64,000 nucleotides of DNA, taken from the NCBI RefSeq assembly GCF_963082655.1, contig NC_081554.1:93254245-93318244 (forward strand), written 5' to 3'. Below are positions 56,748 through 64,000 of the stretch, piece after piece; position 1 is the stretch's first letter; the number at the start of each line of letters is the position of its first letter. Both the position numbers and the translations under genes were made by a program. The notes below the pieces were generated by a model, which was not told the DNA's origin, did no database searches, and saw only the letters and a list, made by a program, of their open reading frames with translations. Source of the stretch: Stomoxys calcitrans. Its lineage: Eukaryota; Arthropoda; Insecta; Diptera; Muscidae.

Positions 56748-58065
56748 ATGGCAAATCAGTCGGCCCTGATAAAAATCTGCTAAACTTTTGTGGTATGGGG
56801 CACACCCCTTAGCTCAAGCGATCACCCCAATAATCAAAGAGACTTGGAATACAAACTCTGTCTCCACGGAATGGAAGAAGGGGATCATGGTCACAATGCC
56901 AAAGAAGTATGACCTGACCCAGTGTAAGAACTGGAGTGTGATTACATTGCTAAACGCAATAAATAAAGTGATGGCAAATCTTCTTCTGCATCGTACGTCG
57001 CCTGCACTTGACGGCATTTTGAGGAAGAAACAGGGAGGTTTTCGGCCAGGACGTTCTTGTGCCGACCACATTAACTCCCTGCGCATAATCATTGAACAGT
57101 CTGCAGAACTTGATACACACCTATACTCTTTATTCATCGGCTTCGAGTGACACAGTTTCGCGAGGTTCAATGTTGAGCACGCTGTTGAATAGGTAACTGT
57201 ATAGGAATGCTGAAGTTTCAGTCCGTTTCAATGGGAAAGAGAGGCGTCCTTTCGGGATCGACAAAGGGTTGAAGCAGGGTTGCATCCTGTCACCGACGTA
57301 TTAGAAGCTACTAATACTGAGGCGCCCTATGGCATACGCTTGGGTATTAACGACTTCCTCGGAGACATCAACAACGCAGATGATATATGACTCTCTGCGC
57401 ATCGCCTCGAGCACGTAAAGACGAAACTGGAACAATTAAATGAAAATGATGCAAAAATAGGCCTGAGTATAAATATAGCAAAGACCAAATGAACATCAAA
57501 TCTGACACCACTCACTATAAACGACCATATCAATGAAGACGTTGACAACTTCTCCTATGTTGCCAGCAAAATAACAATGACGCTAGAAGCGCTTTTGAGA
57601 TGCAGTGACATGTCACATAATACAAAAGTCAGGAACTTCAACAGTAGTGTGAGATCTAATTTATTATACGGTTATACAACTTGGGGGTTGACACAAACGA
57701 ATACCCGTAAAGTCCAAGTTTTCATAAATCGCTTCCTTCGACGAACACTTCGAATTTTCCAACCAAACCGTATTTCAAATGAAGAATTACAAATGATAAC
57801 AAACACTTCCCCCGTCGATTTAGAAATCCGGAAGAGAAAATAGACTTGGTTTGGTCATATCCTACGCAGACCACGCGGTGATATAGCGGGGCATGTCCTA
57901 GACTTGAACCCGCAAGGACAGCAAGGGAGGCGAAGCCGGAAAAACACATGGATCCGCTGTACAAAGAGAGAGTTGGAATCAACCCATAAATCGTGGAATC
58001 AAGCCAAGGCTTTGGCCAACGACAGAGCTCGATGGAGAGAGCTTGTTGATACCATATGTTCACAC
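56748..58065 (+). mobile_element. 5'-truncated LINE, RT to C-terminus, with (AT)n at its 3' end
   Basis: Translation in two or three frames gives GKSVGPDKNLL, HPLAQAITPIIKETWNTNSV, STEWKKGIMVTMPKK and LRKKQGGFRPGRSCADHINS (RT motifs). A decayed active site NADDI lies near 57377, then LSINIAKTK, DVDNFSYVASKI, NLLYGYTTWGL and WFGHILRRPRGDIAGHVLDL. It ends [13 protein letters not shown] and TGA at 58066. The short 3' end runs straight into an (AT)n tract. It differs from the other LINEs here. Stops and frameshifts make it inactive. Confidence 0.85.
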
Positions 58066-58067
58066 TG

Positions 58068-58115
<48 letters not shown>

Positions 58116-58146
58116 CAGTTCACATATATATATATATAGTATATAC

Positions 58147-58236
<90 letters not shown>

Positions 58237-58250
58237 GTATATACTATTTT
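58066..58250. repeat. Palindromic (AT)n microsatellites
   Basis: Two AT runs sit between inverted flanks: GAACATATAT...ATATATGTTC (58068-58118), and AGTATATACATATACAT...ATGTATATGTATATACT (58138-58246). Each block is therefore a near-perfect palindrome. Confidence 0.93.
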
Positions 58251-58604
58251 ATTTATGTTTTATGGATTGTAACGCAAGTTATGTTCACTTTTTTCTATAA
58301 AATATAATTTATTTTAATGGTAGGGTAAAAAATATTTTGTAGAAAATTAAAATCCCACCCCGGGCTATGACGTATAAGAATCGAAAACTATGAAAAACAA
58401 TTGTAACGAAAAAACAAAGTTATCGTTTGGATATTATTTTCTAGTAGAAAAAACAAATTTAGCCACAGGAATTAAGAACGTGCAATTTGGTGAACAAAAT
58501 TTTTCAATAAATATATCCATTGATATCTTATTTCGAAATGATTATTAAACTATTCTTAAGATATTAGTAGAGTTACCCAAGCTTTTATATTGGCTTAATA
58601 AATA
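58251..58604. other. AT-rich spacer
   Basis: No feature is recognised. Confidence 0.35.
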
Positions 58605-59249
58605 ACGGAAAGGTTATAGATTGATTTGGACCGTATTTGGCTCAGTTGTTGGAAGTCGTAACAGAACACCGCATGCAAAATTTTAGCCAAATTGGACAAA
58701 AATTGAGGCTTGTAAGGGCTCAAGAAGTCCAATCGGGAGATCGGTTTATATGCGAGCTATATCAGGCTATAAACCGATTCGGACCGTACATGGCACAGTT
58801 GTTGGGAGACTTAAGAGAACAGAACGTGCAGAATTTCAGCCAAATCGGACAAAAATTGCGGCTTCCAGGGGCTAAAGAATCTCATCGGTGGTTTATATGG
58901 GAGCTATATCTAAATCCGCTATGGCCCATTTACAATCCTCAACGACCAACATCAATATTAAGTATCTTTGCGAAATTTCAAGCGGGAAGCTTTACGTGTT
59001 CGACCGCTATCGATACCAACGACTTACATCAATATTAAGTATATTTGAGAAATTTCAAGCGGGTAGCTTTACGCGTTCGACCGCCATCGTGATTTCAACA
59101 GACGGGTGGACGGACATGGCTAGTTCGACTCAGAACGTCGAGTCGATGAAGTATATGTATACTTTATGGGGTCCTAGATGAATATTTAGAGGTGTTACAA
59201 ACGGAATGACTAGATTAGAATACCCTCATCCTATGGTTGTGGGTATAAG
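58605..59249 (-). mobile_element. DINE-1-like element, reverse, 3' end lost
   Basis: Monomers (GATCGGTTTATATGCGAGC, CAAATCGGACAAAAATTGCGG) lead to ACAGACGGGTGGACGGACATGGC, a degenerate core (AAGTATATGTATACTTTATGGGG) and the terminus ACCCTCATCCTATGGTTGTGGGTATAA. A 60-bp segment, CGACC-ACATCAATATTAAGTAT-TTTG, is doubled at 58945-59070. Confidence 0.75.
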
Positions 59250-59445
59250 TTCCAAATCTTGGAAAGAACTTGCGGCCTAATTTACAAAGCTTATTGTGAA
59301 TTTTAAATAGATTTATTTGATACATTTCCTTCATAGAACTGTCAGATAAACTTATTTTAAGGCTTCAATTAGTTTTGTGAATAAAGGCCTAGGCTGATTT
59401 TTGCCTTTGGATCTTTTTCACTTTTTTGGGTTTTATTTCATTTGT
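59250..59445. other. Unassigned spacer
   Basis: No feature is seen. Confidence 0.3.
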
Positions 59446-60312
59446 ATACCTACCACCATAGGAAGGGAGTGCATACTAACCTAGTTAATCCGTTTGTAAC
59501 ACCTCGAAATATTGATCTGCGACCCCAAAAAAGTATATATATTATTGATCGGCTGGACATTTTGAGTCGATCTAGCCATGTCCGTCCGTCTGTCAAAATC
59601 ACGAAAAATACATCTACTGTTTCGTAATCACTGTAGTGATAGTTGTATTTTTCGGAGCACCGTCCACCAGACCACTACACTATACAGCATTGTAGGTCTG
59701 ACCACTATAGCATACAGGCTAGTGCACGAAACGCGGTTAAAATCGTTCAAAATTTGACCAAAGGTCTCCTTGCAGGCATACGGGTCAAAGTAACATATTT
59801 CGCTATTTTCAAAATGTAGGACTTAAAGTTCTTAACGTTAAGAAAACCCCTCGTTAAATATACCGATTGGCTTTTAATTACTTGCTGTGCCCGTCTGTCT
59901 GTCCATTTATTCTTGTCAACAAGGTACTGGTCACATTTTTGCCCAATTACCATCACTTTTTCAACCAAAGGACGAATGTTATTGATTTTAGAAATAATAG
60001 GTCCAGATTTAGAATAGCTCCCACATATATCTTTCATCCGATATGCTCTATTATGGCTGCTGTAGCCACAAGTTTGGTCCCATCTTTAAAAAAACATGCA
60101 TGAGGTGTTTGATTTGACATCCCAATATATGCGCACAATTTTATCGAAATCAGTCCAGCTTTAAATATAGCTCACATATATATCTTTCATCCGATTTGGC
60201 CTATTATGGCTGCAGTAGCCTTTCTTTTGGTCCGATCTTTACAAAATTTTACATACTCTCGTATTTACTTAGCAGTGGTTAGTAGATTCGGCGATCAAGG
60301 GTATTATATAGT
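59446..60312 (+). mobile_element. Composite of S1 5' end and S3 body/3' end
   Basis: 59446-59612 is an S1-type 5' end (TATACCTACCACCATAGGAAGGG, CCCAAAAAAGTATATATATTATTGATC, GTCGATCTAGCCATGTCCGTCCGTCTGTC). From 59840 the S3 type follows: AAATATACCGATTGGC, GTGCCCGTCTGTCTGTCC and two monomers with CATATATCTTTCATCCGAT. It ends GGGTATTATATAGTCGGCTCCGCCCCCC near 60325. The middle, 59613-59839, is unassigned. Confidence 0.65.
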
Positions 60313-60329
60313 CGGCTCCGCCCCCCGTA

Positions 60330-60977
60330 TGGCTCTTGGTATCACAAGCTCCCATACCAATGTCACCATTTTAGCATGTCAAAAATTTTTCTAAAATGAC
60401 AAATATGCGATTAAAATTTGGCTTTTTTTTATTATCGACGTTGGCTACATCTTTGTCATATAATAATTTTATTATTGGCCATAAACAACACCCCTCCCAT
60501 CCCATTACATATTAACCGCATCAAATTGTTTTGAAATTTCAAGTGCTAAAATCATGCTCCAAGCAAATACATGCCGCAAGATGATATCAGTAACAAATCC
60601 CATTGTAGTTGCTGAGGAATTCTTCAGAGTAAATAAACATCAGCTAACTATCGCTGGCGATTATGCATTAGTGTCAGCCCAGCCACTCACTCATTCATCT
60701 ATCTGAAGTGATCCGCTTGTGGTGGTCAATGATGCGCAGGCGCAAATATTGTGTTTCGCGGGAGGGTATTACGTAATACAAAAAATAACAAACACGCACT
60801 CACAGAAACATCAAATAAAATCATATGGAATCCACTTAAGCCATTTGGTGGGAAATACTCCTCATGGCTAGTGAATCACAAATGCAATCTCTTGCAATGG
60901 TATTCGAAATATAAAAGTTTTTGCGATAGCAGATGGTGTTAATTGAATTTGCTAACTTTGTTCCATATCTTAAACTG
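60330..60977. other. Intergenic sequence, no feature recognised
   Basis: The open frame at 60751-60942 is not recognised. Confidence 0.35.
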
Positions 60978-61211
60978 TCGCGAAAAGCTAGCTAGATAAG
61001 CAAAGTTGAAGAAGATTCGTTTTAAAAATAGTTTTTACCTCAAAATTACCTAATGGAAAATATTTGTTTAGTTAGCTTTCAGATAACCAGGATATCGCAA
61101 AAAGCTAGAGAGATAAGTAAAGTTGAAGAAGATCCGTCCCAAAAATAGTTTTTTACCTCAAGATTACCTAATGGAAAATATTCAATAAATTAGCTCTCAG
61201 ATTACCAGACA
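60978..61211. repeat. Two-copy 117-bp tandem duplication
   Basis: Units at 60978 and 61095 share GCGAAAAGCTAG-TAGATAAG, AAAGTTGAAGAAGAT-CGT and TTACCTAATGGAAAATATT, at roughly 85 per cent identity by eye. Confidence 0.85.
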
Positions 61212-61478
61212 GCCCTTAAATTTGTGGAAAACATAGATCTGAATTCAACAACTGTACTTGGCTGCCGCAGATCTTTCTATGAAATGGCTGAACAGTCAAA
61301 AAATTCACATTTACGCGGTGTCGTGCCACGGAGAAGTCTCAGAGATGAGCTTGCAAGACTAGGTACTACCTTAAATATGCTAAGGGAACTGGCATCTACG
61401 GGTATGCCTTTAGCGATCTGTAAGCTAATTCTTCGAGTTAAGGCCCAAATGACAGGCCCAGCTGTCACTAAAAGCTAA
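61200..61478 (+). CDS. Unrecognised open frame, possibly a retroelement or gene fragment
   Basis: The frame reads DYQTALKFVENIDLNSTTVL then GCRRSFYEMAEQSKNSHL and ends GPAVTKS with TAA. It has no ATG near its start and an AG (CCAG at 61205-61208) that could serve as an acceptor. Composition is balanced (Leu, Arg, Ser, Glu, Thr) and not AT-biased like the neighbouring noise frames, which suggests real or recent coding origin. The predicted chain is mostly helical and soluble. I do not recognise a family. A gag-like fragment is one possibility. Confidence 0.3.
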   Translation, partial: DYQTALKFVENIDLNSTTVLGCRRSFYEMAEQSKNSHLRGVVPRRSLRDELARLGTTLNMLRELASTGMPLAICKLILRVKAQMTGPAVTKS

Positions 61479-61784
61479 CCCAAACCTTACTTAAATGTTT
61501 TCTATCCAGTGCAAGTCAGATGTTATATAGTAGAATGTTGTAGAATTCCATTGCAAAGTTTGAGTATAAATAGTTAACGATATCATGCAATACAGTACTG
61601 TGGGGAAGTCGAAGGAGTCATTCAAAGAAAGCGGCACCTTAAAGGTACCAATTATTGATGGTACCTTATACTAAATATGCACCAACTCAAAAGACTTGTG
61701 AGCTATGTAAATTCAACTCAGAAGGTAAGGAGGGGATTGGTCAGCCGATAAAATTTTATGAAATTACGAGGAATTTTATCCATT
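61479..61784. other. Unassigned spacer
   Basis: No feature is seen. Confidence 0.3.
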
Positions 61785-61922
61785 ACTCCACCGTAGCGCT
61801 GAAGTTAGTATATCCGCCTATGACACTGAGCGGATGGGTTCGAATCCTGGCGAGAAACAGATAAAATTTTCATCGATGGTTTTCCTCCCTAATGCTGGCA
61901 ACTTTTGTGAGGTACTATGTCA
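61785..61922 (+). mobile_element. tRNA-derived SINE, 5' half
   Basis: CCACCGTAGCGCTGAAGTTAGTATATCCGCC (box A region) is followed by GAGCGGATGGGTTCGAATCCTGGCGAGA, which contains a perfect box B GGTTCGAATCC. The body TTTTCATCGATGGTTTTCCTCCC, TGCTGGCAACTTTTGTGAGGTAC comes next. It is cut after CATGT, where a DINE-like element starts. Confidence 0.85.
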
Positions 61923-61924
61923 TG

Positions 61925-62700
61925 TAAAACAAGTAAAAGCGTGCTAACTTCGGCCGAACCGAATCTTATATACTCCAACAATGGATCGCATTTGTCTACT
62001 TCTTTTCCAGGTACCTCTTTTTAGGCAAACATATGATAAAAGAAAAAAATTGCTATGATATTGGAGTTATATCAACTTATGATCCAATGGCCCGGATCCT
62101 AATTGAACTGAAAGTTGAAGACCATAGTAGAAGTCGTTGTGTAAAATTTCAGGCACTTCGAATAAAAATTGCACCCTTAAGGAAATCAAGAAGTAAGTAG
62201 GGAGATCTGTTTATATTGGAGCTGTATCAGGCTTTAGACGAAGGGAGAAGCCGTTGTACGGAATTTCAGCCAAACCGGATAATAATTGCGACCTCTAGAG
62301 GCTCAAGAAGTCAAGATCCCAGATCGGTTTATATGGCAGCTATATCATAAACCGATCTCTTGATTGAACTTATTGAGCCTCCAGAGGTCGCAGTTATAAC
62401 CCGATTTGTCTGAATTTTTGTATGATAACCTCTGTTGCGAGTTTCAACAACAACCACAAGTATGGCTAAACAGATCGATGTCTGTAACCTGATATAGCTT
62501 CCATATAAACCGATCTCCGGATTTAATATTTTGTGCCCCTAATGGGCAGATCTGGCTCAAATTTTGCACACTGTCTTCTGCCATGACTCTCAAAAACTCT
62601 GTCAAATCGGTATATAACCTGATATAAACAAATCTCTTGATTTATATTCTGAAGCCTATAGAAGGCTTTTATTTTAGCGCACGTCGATATACCTGAATTA
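61925..62700 (-). mobile_element. DINE-1-like element, rearranged
   Basis: The reversed 3' end, AAACAAGTAAAAGCGTGCTAACTTCGGCCGAACCGAATCTTATATA, is followed by reversed monomers to about 62350. There the orientation flips (ATATGGCAGCTATATCATAAACCGATCTC), and further monomers run forward to about 62670. No 5' end is seen. Confidence 0.7.
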
Positions 62701-63113
62701 TGTTTTATTGATTTCCGGCGTTTATGTTATGTTTTGGATATTGGTGTATTGAAGGCACCATAGAAGAATTTTCCGGCGAATATTTTTGTAGAATATTTTT
62801 GGATATGCTAGAATCCTGAAAAAAAAGCTAAATTTTGGCAGGACAAACTTTTCTTTCGAAGAAAGGCTTTTTCGGCCTCTTTTTAGACCCTTACTGAAGA
62901 ACACTGAAAAATAATTAGGGTGGCCCAAGTCGTACTTTTTTAAATCTACTCTGCTGAAATTTTTCAATTTAGACAGTCATCGCTTATTTTTGACTCTTTT
63001 TTAAAAGTACCGGTACTAACCATATGTTCATGTCTGTGACACCTTATGTTGACAAATGTGCTGTCAATAATGTCTTCTTTAAGATCTTGTTTTTATTTTG
63101 ATACACCAATAAA
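62701..63113. other. Unassigned AT-rich sequence
   Basis: No feature is recognised. Confidence 0.3.
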
Positions 63114-63361
63114 AACAAGTAAAAAGGCATTAAGTTCGGCCGGGCCGAACTTTGGATACCCACCACCTCGGGTATATATGAAAACACCCTTTCGGCGCAA
63201 TACGGTGAAAATTGGATAACTTATGCACCCAAATAAATATAATAAATAAAGCTTTTATGAGCTTCAGGCCCTTAATCGGCACATCGGTCTATATGACAGC
63301 TATATCTAAATACAGTCCGATCTTTACCATATTTGGGTCGGATAGCGGGTGGCCTAAAACT
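63114..63361 (-). mobile_element. S2 DINE-1-like 3' end, reverse, interrupted by a MITE
   Basis: AACAAGTAAAAAGGCATTAAGTTCGGCCGGGCCGAACTTTGGATACCCACC-ACCTCGGG starts it. One monomer follows (TCGGTCTATATGACAGCTATATC) up to the TA at 63361-63362 where the MITE begins. Confidence 0.8.
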
Positions 63362-63362
63362 A

Positions 63363-63600
63363 TTGGGTTGCCCAAAAAGTAATTGCGGATTTTTCATATA
63401 GTCGGCGTTGACAAATTTTTTTCACAGCTTGTGACTCTGTAATTGCATTCTTTCTTCTGTCAGTTATAAGCTGTTACTTTTAGCTTGCTTTAAAAAAAAG
63501 GTTAAAAAAAAAGTATTTTTGATTAAAGTTCATTCTAAGTTTTATTAAAAATGCATTTACTTTCTTTTAAAAAATCCGCAATTACTTTTTGGGCAACCCA
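63363..63600. mobile_element. mariner-type MITE, copy 2
   Basis: Same 30-bp terminal inverted repeats and interior as 9916-10152, with only a few substitutions and small A/T-run length changes. TA flanks it at 63361-63362 and 63601-63602. The right terminal A appears lost. Confidence 0.92.
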
Positions 63601-63608
63601 TATAAAAC

Positions 63609-64000
63609 TCAATTTGTGTTTGTTTGTTTGTTCCGTATAGACTCAAAAGCGGCTGAACCGATTACCTGAAATTTTCATAGATGTTTAGGTTTGTCTAGAC
63701 CCTCCCCCAAACCCCAAAAGTACGACCCAAAAATAAAAGTGAAAGTGAAATGAAAGGTATTCAAAAACAGAGTACGAACTTCATAATAAAAGTTAGGTCC
63801 AAGTACCTGGTGGGCCGCCCCAGCCCCAAAATTGATGATATTGATAACGGAAGGGGTAGGACCCTACACCGTTACCCCAAAAACACCCCCCAAAATCAAA
63901 AGTGGACCGATAAGGACAATATGGGTATCAAATGAAAATTATGCGGGAGTAGATAACGAATATGGCATACAAATCCATGTCGAAGTATAGGAGGTCACCC
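63609..64000 (+). mobile_element. Helitron-like element, 5' part, running off the window
   Basis: It starts TCAATTTGTGTTTGTTTGTTTG and continues GTATAGACTCAAAAGCGGCTGAACCGATTACC. Minisatellite-like units follow (GAAAGGTATTC, GGGAGTAGATAACGAAT, CACC-CAAAATC). It is similar throughout to 18652-19080. The 3' end is outside the window. Confidence 0.7.

Overview
This is a repeat-rich, AT-rich stretch of an animal nuclear genome, almost certainly from a higher fly. A muscid-type calyptrate is my best guess, but that is inference. Three things support it: a spliced gene with GT-AG introns that encodes the P protein (OCA2/hoepel family), dozens of interspersed elements carrying the core sequence of Drosophila DINE-1/INE-1, and fly-type non-LTR, Tc1, mariner, hAT and SINE sequences. 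Nothing looks prokaryotic.

Region by region. Positions 1-4101 hold a hAT-like non-autonomous element, a DINE-1-like element split by a (TA)n microsatellite, and unannotated sequence upstream of the first visible exon. Positions 4102-21084 hold ten exons of the P-protein gene on the + strand. They give 803 residues and a stop; the start of the protein lies upstream. Three introns (8.5, 2.3 and 3.3 kb) are filled with transposable elements, while the exons are clean. Positions 21085-23560 are AT-rich downstream sequence with candidate polyadenylation signals. Positions 23562-45302 are a mosaic of nested elements. It includes an intact Tc1-like transposon (27013-28652, 342-residue transposase), a 2.98-kb LINE inserted in a DINE-1-like element with a recognisable target duplication, SINEs, and an element with a homogeneous 153-bp tandem array. 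A TATA-less promoter (initiator plus DPE) is predicted at 45554, followed by an A-rich leader-like region. A coding exon at 50815-51040 encodes a His/Gln-rich N-terminus and one hydrophobic segment, then ends at a perfect donor site. These may be the 5' end of a second gene running off the window. The rest (51041-64000) is more DINE-1-like elements, LINE remnants and microsatellites.

The dominant structure is a superfamily of DINE-1-like (Helentron-associated) elements in three subfamilies, called S1, S2 and S3 here. Each has a 5' end with an inverted repeat around a TATACCC motif and, in S1 and S2, a PyGTCC-rich stretch after the DINE-1 core. An internal array of monomers follows, exactly 153 bp in S1 and S2 and about 150 bp in S3. 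A terminal GC-rich hairpin precedes a CTTACTTGTT-like end. The invariant period, higher-order dimers and trimers, head-to-tail joining and nested insertion of these elements are the most unusual things here. No autonomous helicase-bearing partner is present. All names come from reading the sequence and remembered family features; no database search was run.
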